A DNA stretch of 64,000 bases. It comes from Bacteroidota bacterium. GTDB taxonomy: Bacteria; Bacteroidota; Bacteroidia; Cytophagales; Cyclobacteriaceae. This document shows, piece by piece, positions 52,282 through 60,233 of this stretch (positions within the stretch are counted from its first letter, which is position 1; the number at the start of each line of letters is the position of its first letter). Under the pieces are notes generated by a model, which was given only the letters and a program-made list of their open reading frames with translations, was not told where the DNA came from and did not search any database. The position numbers were made by a program, and so were the translations under genes. The stretch lies in contig JAFDYU010000010.1 of assembly GCA_018267285.1 (NCBI GenBank), positions 62,001 to 126,000 of the forward strand, given 5' to 3'.

Positions 52282-52439
52282 TGCGTATAGTTGCAATCGT
52301 GCATAATGATCATGGTCAAATAGGAAAATGATTCTTATCAAGAATGAGGAATGCCATTAATTGACTTGAGAATTCAGGCAATGACATAGCACATGGAGTC
52401 GAACCTTAAAAGGTGCAACCTGTGCAGGCGAGTAGTCGG

Positions 52440-52946
52440 CTAAATAAGAAAGGAGCAGAAGAGAACACGTATTCGATGGCCCGCATATCCAGGTGGACCA
52501 TTAGGCATATGCTCAAACCTAGAAGAGACCAATAAATACGCTTTTAGATTGATTTCTGTTAAGTCAACAAACGTGAGCGTACTGATTAATTTATATAATT
52601 CGGCATGAATTATACTTAATTGAACGCCTGTCGTGCTGACCAATGAAGAATAAAACTGTTGAGTCAGATCATTGCAACAACCTTCTTCCTTTTGAGAATT
52701 ATGGTGATGATGATTAGATTTATGGCTATGTGAATGTCCTTTTTCCTGATGTCCTAAAGGTTGATGTTTGCCTTTGTGCTCATGACTGTGGCTGGTGGAA
52801 ATCGAAATTGAAGGTTGCTCCTCGTGTGAGAATGAAATTAATCCCAGGTTACATAGGAAACTGCAACTAAATACAGATGCAATGGATAGAATAATACAAA
52901 CCACAATTGGGCATTTGCATTTCCGTATGGTTTTGAGATTTACCAT
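52440..52946 (-). CDS. His-rich secreted protein, HYC_CC_PP-like
   Basis: A 168-residue protein with a Cys-containing signal or anchor (KCKCPIVVCIILSIASVFSC). The middle is strongly His-rich (SHSHEHKGKHQPLGHQEKGH, then SHKSNHHHHNSQ), followed by EGCCND. The end reads PPGYAGHRIRVLFCSFLI, sharing CC, PP and the terminal FLI with the proteins at 14148-14573 and 54482-54853. It probably binds Zn, Ni, Cu or similar in the envelope. The -7 element at 52960-52967 suggests its own promoter. Confidence 0.78.
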   Translation of the reverse strand: MVNLKTIRKCKCPIVVCIILSIASVFSCSFLCNLGLISFSHEEQPSISISTSHSHEHKGKHQPLGHQEKGHSHSHKSNHHHHNSQKEEGCCNDLTQQFYSSLVSTTGVQLSIIHAELYKLISTLTFVDLTEINLKAYLLVSSRFEHMPNGPPGYAGHRIRVLFCSFLI

Positions 52947-52959
52947 TGTTGTTACCGAA

Positions 52960-52967
52960 CAAAGGTA
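52960..52967 (-). promoter_or_regulatory. Bacteroidota -7 element (TACCTTTG) of the His-rich protein gene
   Basis: Minus strand TACCTTTG, an exact TAnnTTTG match, 14 bp upstream of the ATG at 52946. No good -33 element is seen. The same octamer precedes the mer and czc operons. Confidence 0.45.
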
Positions 52968-53059
52968 AATAAATCAATGCAGGATTCTATGATAGAAGTC
53001 GGGGCAAAACATGATTAAAATCAACAAGTAGATAAGAGACCATGAAATTGTCAAAACAA

Positions 53060-53082
53060 AAGAGCCCGCGTCGCGGGCTCTT
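53060..53082 (-). terminator. Rho-independent terminator of the beta-flower gene
   Basis: A 10-11 bp GC-rich perfect stem (AAGAGCCCGC / GCGGGCTCTT) with a 1-3 base loop; on the minus strand it is followed by TTTGTTTTG. It lies 28 bp after the stop of 53111-53536. Confidence 0.85.
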
Positions 53083-53110
53083 AAATTTATCGGATATCAA
53101 CTATCAACTA

Positions 53111-53536
53111 TCAATGAGCAGGCATTTTTTTGTAAAGGCAATGAATTGCGCATGCCTGATTTTTATAGCTTTCATGAACGGTGGCAATTACTTTTCCTTG
53201 CGGATCAAATATTTTGCATTTTTCACCTTTGCTGCCAGGTTCAATGGTAAACACAATTGCTCCTTTGGGGTCATAAAATGTTCCGTCTTTACCAATCTTG
53301 CCTAGTTTGTGACCTTTGTAATCAAGGAGTTCCTCCTTTTCTATCTTGCCTACTTTTTCTCCATTAGCGCTATAGATAACACCTTCCTTTATCCATCCTA
53401 ATTTCGTTCCTGTTGAGTCAAGTACTTGACCAGATGAATTGAGCTGTGGATGTTTGTAGTTGTCTTGAGCCATTAATGATGAGCACATTGCGATTAGAAC
53501 AGTACAAAGAATGAGAGCGCTTTTAGTCTTTTTCAT
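53111..53536 (-). CDS. Five-fold beta-flower type secreted repeat protein
   Basis: I start at the ATG at 53536 (141 residues); signal peptide ending SSLMAQ. The mature part is built of short repeats, each a hairpin with a Gly/Asp turn: KLGWIKEGVIYSANGEKVGK, LLDYKGHKLGKIGKDGTFYD, then GAIVFTIEP and KCKIFDPQGKVIATVHE. This is the pattern of the five-fold beta-flower proteins of Bacteroidota. The function is unknown, and the protein is probably periplasmic. It ends in a Cys/His-containing tail (ACAIHC). Confidence 0.85.
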   Translation of the reverse strand: MKKTKSALILCTVLIAMCSSLMAQDNYKHPQLNSSGQVLDSTGTKLGWIKEGVIYSANGEKVGKIEKEELLDYKGHKLGKIGKDGTFYDPKGAIVFTIEPGSKGEKCKIFDPQGKVIATVHESYKNQACAIHCLYKKMPAH

Positions 53537-53656
53537 TTTATTGAATATTAGGATCATTTTATAGTCTTATGTTGATTTATATTATCAAATTAACCAAAAA
53601 TCGATTAGAATTTCACCATAACAAGTCGAATTATTATGCTATTTCTATAAATATGG

Positions 53657-53839
53657 TTAAAAAATAAATTGCATTCGATTGAAACTTTGAAACACACGTG
53701 GCACTAAATAAAAATGGAAACGGTTAGGGCTTCCTTCTGGCCAAAATTTGCAGTTTCCAGAGTGAGTCCGGTTTCGGTTCATAAGTTCGTTGATGTATTC
53801 CTTATCAAACTTGTGAGTTTTGTAAACCACGACTTGCAT
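53657..53839 (-). pseudogene. Possible N-terminal fragment of a 2-hydroxyacid dehydrogenase-like gene
   Basis: A 60-codon frame starting at an ATG whose first residues (MQVVVYKTHKFDKEYINELM) resemble the start of D-2-hydroxyacid/D-lactate dehydrogenases in Bacteroidota. After about 22 codons the resemblance stops. It lies in a 312-bp stretch without another gene. This may be the remnant left by a deletion, or chance. Confidence 0.25.
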
Positions 53840-53848
53840 GATGAATAA

Positions 53849-54418
53849 TTACTTGTTTAAACTATTTGAATAAAGCCTGTTCACCTTGTACATTTTGTGA
53901 AATGAATCGTAAAGCACAAGGTCACTCCCTGCTGCGAACTCAGCGTCTAAAGCATCGTGAAATTTGTGATTGTCTGGGAAAGCTTTTTTCAAATTGTCAA
54001 GTGTGAGTTCCTGAATATCTCCACTTGCTGATGCGCTAAAGTAGTAGTAGTCCTTTTTGGGTTGTCCCTTTGAACCGGGAATTTCGATTACATACAACAA
54101 GATTTTCTCCGTTGGGTTCATTACCTGGTAGTGCTTATCAGTTCCGAGCCTGTAGATCGCTCCTCCACAATCTTTAAACCCGAAAATTTCTTTTTTCTTC
54201 AGATCATGCGGTTGTTTATCGTGAATGACTGTGATGTAGTCTTTCCCTAAAAATTCGTGGAGCTTGATTTTATGTTTCTCCGTTTTGCAGTTGATAGCGT
54301 AAGTGAGTTTTCCTGCTTCAAAATCAGTCGCGCTCAGATAGATGCCGCTTTGCTGCCCTAAGACTGAAGTGGTCGCAATTGAAAAGATGATAACAAATCC
54401 TATATAATAAGTTTTCAT
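53849..54418 (-). CDS. Unknown secreted protein
   Basis: A 189-residue protein with a signal peptide (IGFVIIFSIATTSVLG). The mature part is a mixed alpha/beta region with no motif that I recognise: ATDFEAGKLTYAINCKTEKH, then an internal CGGAIYRLGTDKHYQV block and a C-terminal EFAAGSDLVLYDSFHKMYKV. Cys residues at about 45 and 80 could form a disulfide. It is placed between the HYC-type protein and the beta-flower gene. The function is unknown. Confidence 0.7.
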   Translation of the reverse strand: MKTYYIGFVIIFSIATTSVLGQQSGIYLSATDFEAGKLTYAINCKTEKHKIKLHEFLGKDYITVIHDKQPHDLKKKEIFGFKDCGGAIYRLGTDKHYQVMNPTEKILLYVIEIPGSKGQPKKDYYYFSASASGDIQELTLDNLKKAFPDNHKFHDALDAEFAAGSDLVLYDSFHKMYKVNRLYSNSLNK

Positions 54419-54481
54419 TGTGTTTAATTTTTAAAGGTGAAAGAAAATTGGAAAGCCTTAACTATGGATAGTGGCGGAAGG

Positions 54482-54853
54482 CTAAATGAGAAAAACCCTG
54501 TTCGTTAAGTAAATGGGATTGTCCCAATGAACTTGCTGTTCAGGTTTGGTTGATGTTTCCTTGTGTATCGGTTGTGGAGCGATAAGCCGAATGAGGTGCT
54601 CCGAATCTATCTCAATGATTACGGGTTGAGATTGACTGTCGATGCGCAACTTGCCGGTGCCGACATAACTGTCGTAAATTTTTATTTCGAAGGAAAGATT
54701 GTGGCAGCAATTGGGTGAGTCACAACAGTTCTTCGGTTGAGTGAACAAGCTTATAGATTCAAGACTATCACAACAACAATGAAAGTAAATGTGCGCACCT
54801 ATGTTGAAGCTGGCGTAGAAAAATGCGAATGCAATTACAATGTGCTTCTTCAT
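54482..54853 (-). CDS. HYC_CC_PP-like secreted Cys/His protein
   Basis: A 123-residue protein with a signal peptide (HIVIAFAFFYASFNIGAHI). It has the Cys/His cluster YFHCCCDSLES, then NCCDSPNCCHN, a beta-rich middle (FEIKIYDSYVG), and the end NPIYLTNRVFLI. It probably binds a soft or borderline metal in the envelope. The terminal FLI recurs in the two related proteins. It lies upstream of the unknown secreted gene in the same direction. Confidence 0.72.
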   Translation of the reverse strand: MKKHIVIAFAFFYASFNIGAHIYFHCCCDSLESISLFTQPKNCCDSPNCCHNLSFEIKIYDSYVGTGKLRIDSQSQPVIIEIDSEHLIRLIAPQPIHKETSTKPEQQVHWDNPIYLTNRVFLI

Positions 54854-55126
54854 ATTGAACTAAACCCCAATTTCTCTTTTGATTCCCGAAATTCGGATTT
54901 GGCCCGCTCCCCAAATATGACTTTAATTTAGTTAAAGCATGATATTTGTCATGGTGGTGCTTTCGTCAATGGTAAATGTTTTCAAATAACAATTTTAAAC
55001 ACATTTGCCTGGTGTTTTTTGCTGAAGGTCATAGAGGTTGAACATATTAATGCCGACTCTATCACCACAAGACAGCCGTCCGTCCGCTAGAATTTTCTGT
55101 CTTGCTGTTGACAATTGATCGTTTTA
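54854..55126. other. Intergenic region before the mer operon
   Basis: Between the divergent genes at 54853 (minus) and 55192 (plus) lie 338 bp. The right part holds the mer operator and promoter (55127-55168). In the rest I find no convincing gene, RNA or repeat. Confidence 0.5.
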
Positions 55127-55148
55127 TATTTAAGTATTTGCTTAAATA
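55127..55148. promoter_or_regulatory. Operator of the mer operon (TATTTAAG-N6-CTTAAATA)
   Basis: A perfect 8-bp inverted repeat with a 6-base spacer. It overlaps the -33 element TTTG (55137-55140) of the mer promoter, so a bound repressor would block RNA polymerase. The likely ligand is the ArsR-family protein encoded next. Confidence 0.75.
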
Positions 55149-55168
55149 AGGAAACATTTATACCTTTG
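55137..55168 (+). promoter_or_regulatory. Promoter of the mer operon (TTTG-N20-TACCTTTG)
   Basis: TTTG at 55137-55140, 20 bases, then TACCTTTG at 55161-55168, an exact match to the Bacteroidota housekeeping pattern. The start codon is 23 bp downstream of the -7 element. Confidence 0.75.
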
Positions 55169-55191
55169 CCTCGTTAGAAAACAATTCAGCT

Positions 55192-55569
55192 ATGGAAAAA
55201 AATACGTGTATCAGGGTTTTTGCAGACAAAGTGCAGATTAAGCAATGCCGCGAGAAAGTTTCCGTCAACGCCAAGTCCTTTACCCAACTCGGCAATATCC
55301 TTGCCCTTGCAGGCAACGAGGTGAGACTAAAAATCCTTTACCTGCTCGAAGAGGAAAATGAACTTTGCCCATGCGACATGAGCGACATCCTGGGCATGAG
55401 CGTTCCAGCAGTTTCACAACATTTGCGGAAGATGAAAGATGGTAACATTGTTGAATCGAGGAAGGTTGGCCAGACCATTTTCTATTCGCTTCGCGCTGAG
55501 CACCTGAAAATCCTTAAGCCTTTTTTCAAGACAATTGATTTAATGAACCAAAATCCTGTAACGATATGA
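55192..55569 (+). CDS. ArsR/SmtB-family repressor of the mercury operon
   Basis: A 125-residue winged-helix repressor. Core: ILALAGNEVRLKILYLLEEE, then the DNA-recognition part DILGMSVPAVSQHLRKMKDG and wing RKVGQTIFYSL. The metal site is likely the Cys pair ELCPCDMSDIL next to the recognition helix, together with Cys at the N-terminus (NTCIRVFADKVQIKQC). Most mer operons are controlled by MerR, so ArsR control here is unusual. The stop overlaps the merT start by 4 bp. Its operator is probably 55127-55148. Confidence 0.9.
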   Translation: MEKNTCIRVFADKVQIKQCREKVSVNAKSFTQLGNILALAGNEVRLKILYLLEEENELCPCDMSDILGMSVPAVSQHLRKMKDGNIVESRKVGQTIFYSLRAEHLKILKPFFKTIDLMNQNPVTI

Positions 55570-56183
55570 AAACTGAAAGTCAAAACGGTTGGATGGTTGG
55601 CGTTGTGGCTGCCGTTGCTGCATCGCTTTGCTGCATTACACCTGTCTTAGCGTTGCTGGGAGGAATCGGAGGAATAGCTTCCACATTCTCCTGGATTGAA
55701 CCCTACAGGCCTTACCTGATCGGGGCAACCACGCTCGTATTCGGGTTTGCCTGGTATCAAAAGTTAAAGCCAAGGAAAAAAGATGAAATAGATTGTGAGT
55801 GCGAGACTGACGAGAAACCGTCCTTCTGGCAAAGCAAAAGATTTCTTGGCATTATTACAATCATTGCTGCGCTCCTGGTATCATTTCCCCATTACGCGCA
55901 CATTTTTTATCCGAAGAGCCCTGCCGCCAATGTCGTGATCGTTGAAAAAAGTAATATACAGCAAGTTGAATTTAAAATTTCGGGGATGACTTGCCAAAGC
56001 TGTTCCGAGCATGTGAATCATGCGTTGGATGGAGTGCCCGGAGTACTAGAACACTCCACTTCCTATGAGCATGGCACAAGCCTTGTAAAGTTTGACGTAA
56101 GCAAAGCCAGCAAAGCCAAGTTGGTTGAAGCAGTAAACTCAACAGGTTATACTGTGACGGAGACAAAAATCATAGAAAACTAA
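55566..56183 (+). CDS. merT: MerT-MerP fusion mercury transporter
   Basis: A 205-residue protein. Residues 1-75 form MerT-like helices with a Cys pair in the first (SLCCITPVLALLGG) and a cytoplasmic Cys pair (EIDCECETDE). A further TM helix (FLGIITIIAALLVSFPHYAH) leads to a C-terminal HMA domain at about residues 130-200 (ISGMTCQSCSEHVNHALDGV). It takes Hg(II) from the periplasm and passes it inward to MerA. The MerP domain being on the cytoplasmic or periplasmic side depends on the even number of helices. It begins within the arsR stop codon. Confidence 0.93.
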   Translation: MKTESQNGWMVGVVAAVAASLCCITPVLALLGGIGGIASTFSWIEPYRPYLIGATTLVFGFAWYQKLKPRKKDEIDCECETDEKPSFWQSKRFLGIITIIAALLVSFPHYAHIFYPKSPAANVVIVEKSNIQQVEFKISGMTCQSCSEHVNHALDGVPGVLEHSTSYEHGTSLVKFDVSKASKAKLVEAVNSTGYTVTETKIIEN

Positions 56184-56196
56184 AATCACAACAATT

Positions 56197-56586
56197 ATGA
56201 AATCAATTATCATTTTTCTCGTGTCCGCTACGTTGTTTTGTGGATGCGGTTGCAAGACAGCTTTCGCACAAAACCAAGAAAAGCCATTTGCAATGGCCAA
56301 GGTGAAAGTGGCCGAGTTTATTGTGACCGGCATGACATGCCAGGATTGTGCAGACCACATCACCAGCGCCTTGTCTAAAAAATCAGGTGTTGTGAAATCC
56401 GATGTAAAATTCCCTGAAAATACCGCGAGCATTACGTATGACTCCGCCTTTGTGAGCGAAGCGGAGATCATCCGCACCATTGAAGGAGCGGGTTACAAGG
56501 CAGAGGTAAAGGAGGTAGCGAGCAAGAGCGGGATTAAAAAAGACCTGGCCCCTCATGCCTGTTGCGTTCCGAAGAAGAAAAGTTAG
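56197..56586 (+). CDS. merP: MerP-like HMA protein
   Basis: A 129-residue protein with an N-terminal signal or lipid-type leader (FLVSATLFCGCGCK), then one HMA domain with EFIVTGMTCQDCADHITSAL (Cys about 48 and 51), and a C-terminal tail with a CC pair (PHACCVPKKKS). It binds Hg(II) in the periplasm and delivers it to the MerT protein. It is 13 bp downstream of merT. The extra Cys tail is not common in classical MerP. Confidence 0.9.
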   Translation: MKSIIIFLVSATLFCGCGCKTAFAQNQEKPFAMAKVKVAEFIVTGMTCQDCADHITSALSKKSGVVKSDVKFPENTASITYDSAFVSEAEIIRTIEGAGYKAEVKEVASKSGIKKDLAPHACCVPKKKS

Positions 56587-56616
56587 TGCTGACCTCTTTT
56601 TTGAAAAAATACTTTT

Positions 56617-58290
56617 ATGCAAGAAAACAAAAATAACAGCCAGCTCTCCACGGTAACACTGGATATCCAGGGAATGACATGCGACCACTGTGCTGTTTCT
56701 ATTGAGAAAAAGTTTGAGGGAAAGAAAGGCATCGCTGGTAAGAAAGTTTCGTATGGCAAGAGCAAGGGCGAGTTTACCTTCGATCCTTCAATTATTTCGA
56801 AGCAGAATATTATCGACACCATCAATAGCACCAAAAGTTATCGCGTGGTAGGCAACGGAAATGAAAACGGCACTGGGAAAAAACATTTCGACCTGATCAT
56901 TATTGGTGGAGGATCGGCAGCTTTTTCTGCGGCAATTAAGGCAGAGGAATTGGGGTTGTCAACACTCATGGTCAATGCCGGCCTTCCTTTTGGTGGAACG
57001 TGTGTAAATGTCGGCTGCGTTCCTTCTAAAACATTAATCCGTTCGGCAGAAACTGTTTATCATGCCACACACTCCAATTTTGACGGGATCAAACCCAAAG
57101 GTGCCGATGTTGATTTCACCAAAGTGATCAAAGACAAAAAGAACCTTGTTGCTACGTTGCAACAAAAAAAATATTTGGATGTAGTGAGCGATTTCGAAAA
57201 TCTGAAAATGATTGACGGCTGGGCCGAATTTTTGGACACCAAAACAATCCTGGTAAACGGAAATGATAAATACACCGCACTCAAATTTATTATTGCGACC
57301 GGCTCCACCACCAACGTACCGGAAATTGAAGGGTTGAAAAATATCGGTTACCTGACCAACGCCACATTGTTCGACCTGGAAGAAAAACCAGAAAGCATTA
57401 CCATCATGGGGGCGGGATATATCGGGTTGGAAATCGCCATGGCCTACAACCGGTTAGGTGTAAAGGTGCGCATCATCGAATTCACAGATCGTGTACTTCG
57501 CACACAAACACCTGACATCAGTGAAGAGTTGGAAAGACAGATGAGAAGTGAGGGCATTGAAATACTCCCCAACTTCCGCGCGGTGAAATTTGAAAAGTCG
57601 GGAAACGACACAATCATACACTGCAAATGCCCAGACGGGTCAATGACCAAGCTCACTGAACCGGGGCGCATTGTAGTAGTCTCTGGCATAACAGCTAATA
57701 CAAAGAGATTGGGTTCAAAAAATATTGGACTCAAGCTCACAGAAAAAGGAAGCATTGTGGTCAATGAGAAAATGGAGACCAATGTTCCCAACATTTATGC
57801 AGCAGGAGATGTGACCAATACACCATCCTTTGTTTACACCGCTGCACACGAAGGAAAGGTGGCAGTCGAAAATGCTTTTATGGGAGCGGAAAAAAAAGTG
57901 GATTACACTTCGTTGCCATGGGTCGTTTTCACCGATCCGCAGATTGCAGGTGCAGGACTCGATGAAGTGCAGGCCGAAGTTCAGGGAATTCCATTTGAAG
58001 TATCCAAACTGCCGTTGAGTGAAGTGCCGCGAAGTATAGCAGCTCGTGATACTCGTGGGTTCATCAAACTGATCCGTAATACGGAAACCGACAAATTAAT
58101 CGGAGCGCGAGTTGTTGCGCCTGAAGGGGGTGAACTCATCCAGCAGTTGAGCATGGCCATCAAATATGGCATTACTGTAAAGGAGCTTGCTCAGGGCCTT
58201 TATCCGTACCTGACACTCGGAGAAGGGATCAAGTTAGCGGCCATTACATTTGGAAAAGATGTGTCGAAGTTGAGTTGTTGTGCGAGTTAA
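56617..58290 (+). CDS. merA: Mercury(II) reductase with N-terminal HMA domain
   Basis: A 557-residue flavoenzyme that reduces Hg(II) to Hg(0) with NADPH. Domain order: N-terminal HMA domain (about 15-85, IQGMTCDHCAVSIEKKFEGK), FAD-binding fold (IIGGGSAAFSAAIKAEELGL), active-site Cys pair GGTCVNVGCVPSKT at about 126-139, NADPH-binding fold (ITIMGAGYIGLEIAMAYNRLG), a second FAD motif (IYAAGDVTN), and the C-terminal vicinal Cys pair in KLSCCAS. All catalytic features are present. There is no merB. It is followed by a terminator at 58414-58442. Confidence 0.96.
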   Translation: MQENKNNSQLSTVTLDIQGMTCDHCAVSIEKKFEGKKGIAGKKVSYGKSKGEFTFDPSIISKQNIIDTINSTKSYRVVGNGNENGTGKKHFDLIIIGGGSAAFSAAIKAEELGLSTLMVNAGLPFGGTCVNVGCVPSKTLIRSAETVYHATHSNFDGIKPKGADVDFTKVIKDKKNLVATLQQKKYLDVVSDFENLKMIDGWAEFLDTKTILVNGNDKYTALKFIIATGSTTNVPEIEGLKNIGYLTNATLFDLEEKPESITIMGAGYIGLEIAMAYNRLGVKVRIIEFTDRVLRTQTPDISEELERQMRSEGIEILPNFRAVKFEKSGNDTIIHCKCPDGSMTKLTEPGRIVVVSGITANTKRLGSKNIGLKLTEKGSIVVNEKMETNVPNIYAAGDVTNTPSFVYTAAHEGKVAVENAFMGAEKKVDYTSLPWVVFTDPQIAGAGLDEVQAEVQGIPFEVSKLPLSEVPRSIAARDTRGFIKLIRNTETDKLIGARVVAPEGGELIQQLSMAIKYGITVKELAQGLYPYLTLGEGIKLAAITFGKDVSKLSCCAS

Positions 58291-58413
58291 ATCATATGAT
58301 TTCAGTTCTATTAGCCCGTTTGTTTTCTTGTAAATCACGGACTTGAGAAAAATCGCCAACAGTCCAACAGCTAAAAATAATACTGTTCGCCCGCCACGAG
58401 TCGATGTCATCAA

Positions 58414-58442
58414 AAAGACCCGCCTTGTTCAGGCAGGTCTTT
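58414..58442. terminator. Bidirectional terminator between merA and the tra region
   Basis: AAAGACCCGCC, a seven-base loop, GGCAGGTCTTT (one mismatch), followed on plus by CTTTCT-like T-rich sequence, with A-rich sequence on the other side. It separates the convergent merA (plus) and 58461-59258 (minus) genes. Confidence 0.75.
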
Positions 58443-58460
58443 CTACGAAGCTCGGAAGGC

Positions 58461-59258
58461 TTAAACCCCAACTCCTTTTCCCTTTTTAGATTTCTTCTCC
58501 TTCCCCTCACTCTCCTCGTCAACATCCTGCTTCTGGGTTTCCTTTTTCTCCTTGGATTTCTCCGGCTCGCTCGTTTCTTTTTTTTCTATGCCCTGAAATT
58601 GCTTTTGCATTTTGGCATCGTAGAGATTGAGCGTTTTGAATTGTGGATTGGCTTCGATGAACATTTTTTCCTCTTTGCCATCTTTCAAGAACGTAACCTG
58701 AGTTTGATTGCCTTTCTCCAAAGACTTCATAAGCTTGACCTTCTCTTCGTCATTAGAAAGTTCTTTGATGGGGTAGCGAGAAACCACTGCATCAAGTTCA
58801 TAGCCATAGCCCGAATGATATTGTTTCACTTTGTAATTGTCATTCTTGTCTTTCTCGGAGAAGTCGAGTTGGAGCCACGCGTTGTAGGCCTGGCCTTCCT
58901 TGTTGGTAAGGTCTTTATTTACCGATCGGCCTGACAAAAGATTGAACGCCTCCTTAGCAGTGATACCGGAATTCTTTGTGATGTAAAATGTCTGCGATTT
59001 CTCCTGCGTTGGATCTTCATTCTTTAGCGTAGCCTGATAACGGTTAAAGAAATACATATCGGTCTGATCCGATTTTTTAAAGTCGAGTCTGTAATCCACT
59101 TTATCGGTGACTCCATCTTTTTTGAATTCCCCTTGTAACGACAAGTTAAATTCGGTTGGCTGTTGATTTATTTTTGCTTCAAGATCAGCATTCAGTTTTT
59201 CTCCGAAGCCCATATACTTGAGGCCGTCTTTCAGAAATTCTAAATTCTTAGGATTCAT
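58461..59258 (-). CDS. Conserved conjugative-element-associated protein, function unknown
   Basis: A 265-residue soluble protein, no signal peptide. Its N-terminal two thirds are an alpha/beta fold with a repeated strand pattern (EFNLSLQGEFKKDGVTDKVD; KSQTFYITKNSGITAKEAFN; NKDLTNKEGQAYNAWLQLDF). The C-terminal 60 residues are Lys/Glu-rich and probably disordered. I recall proteins of this type next to tra genes in Bacteroidota mobile elements, but no function. It is 42 bp from the traN stop and in the same direction. Confidence 0.78.
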   Translation of the reverse strand: MNPKNLEFLKDGLKYMGFGEKLNADLEAKINQQPTEFNLSLQGEFKKDGVTDKVDYRLDFKKSDQTDMYFFNRYQATLKNEDPTQEKSQTFYITKNSGITAKEAFNLLSGRSVNKDLTNKEGQAYNAWLQLDFSEKDKNDNYKVKQYHSGYGYELDAVVSRYPIKELSNDEEKVKLMKSLEKGNQTQVTFLKDGKEEKMFIEANPQFKTLNLYDAKMQKQFQGIEKKETSEPEKSKEKKETQKQDVDEESEGKEKKSKKGKGVGV

Positions 59259-59300
59259 AAAATAGTATTTAATGATTTGTAATTAAAAATCTGATTGGAT

Positions 59301-60137
59301 CTATTTCAATAACCTGGCATTGACAATGTCTTTGTTTTTGATTGGAAGGCTAAAATGTCGTCCACCGTTTGCTTCAAACAACTCAATGTTCAAATATTTC
59401 GATTCGGGTATCGTGAATTTTGGAAGCACGTAAACCAGGTCGGTGTGAGATTTTCCGTTCACCTCTTCATTGTTACCATAGATATATAGTGGCTTGATGG
59501 CCAACTCTTGCGAGGCGGTGCGTTTTATTCTGACCTTATCGCGGATATAGAACTTAAGGAAGTCGATGCTGTAGTTTATGTTTGATTGGTTTCCGATCCT
59601 GACTCGATAGAACATAATATTGTCCTTGATATAAATGCCTTGCAAGGCGAGGCTCATTTTATATTCACTTTCTTTAACGATGTTTCTCTTTCTCATCGAT
59701 GCTATGCTGGTGGCATATTTTTCCATCTCAACTTCAGTCATGTCTGTTTTAAATATTGTTGGAGTTCCCTTGCGCTCGGTGGCATCAGCGCTCATGTCAA
59801 CCGTCAAACTCGTTGGCTGGGTTGAATAATTTATGGTGAATTGATGGAGTATGCCATCTGCTGTAATAACAGTGAGATTGGTTTCAGGAAAATTTTCACG
59901 ACCTGCCTTTAACTGAAGTACATTGTCAACTCCTTTAGCCTTTTGCGCCAAAACATCGCGACTTCCCCGATCAACGCTCTTGATTACGGAAGGGAAAATA
60001 ATACTGGATGTTTTATTGTAAGTGAGTATGACACTGCAAGAGTCAACGATCGTTTGACTTGATCCCTTGGTAGCAAATAGTGCAAAGAACCCCCACAAGA
60101 GAATTCTTATGTACAAGTTATTTATGAAGTACATCAT
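59301..60137 (-). CDS. traN: Conjugative transposon protein TraN (DUF4138)
   Basis: A 278-residue protein with a signal peptide (LLWGFFALFATKGSSQ). The mature part has the DUF4138/TraN pattern: NKTSSIIFPSVIKSVDRGSR, then DVLAQKAKGVDNVLQLKAG, and the C-terminal YVLPKFTIPESKYLNIELFE. It functions as a VirB9-like outer-membrane or periplasmic part of the mating channel. It is the last of the traJKLMN series here, 96 bp after traM. Confidence 0.92.
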   Translation of the reverse strand: MMYFINNLYIRILLWGFFALFATKGSSQTIVDSCSVILTYNKTSSIIFPSVIKSVDRGSRDVLAQKAKGVDNVLQLKAGRENFPETNLTVITADGILHQFTINYSTQPTSLTVDMSADATERKGTPTIFKTDMTEVEMEKYATSIASMRKRNIVKESEYKMSLALQGIYIKDNIMFYRVRIGNQSNINYSIDFLKFYIRDKVRIKRTASQELAIKPLYIYGNNEEVNGKSHTDLVYVLPKFTIPESKYLNIELFEANGGRHFSLPIKNKDIVNARLLK

Positions 60138-60233
60138 AGTTTTAAATGTTAATTGTTTCTAATGAATACCTACTCAATCAAAGCCAACATTGACATTAGA
60201 TTCAAAACATTTTCTATTTTATCATTCACTGAA

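Noticed and set aside
58292-58525. Minus-strand open frame of 77 codons after merA
   Set aside because: It reads through the terminator at 58414-58442 and overlaps the next gene; the basic composition is a frame artefact.
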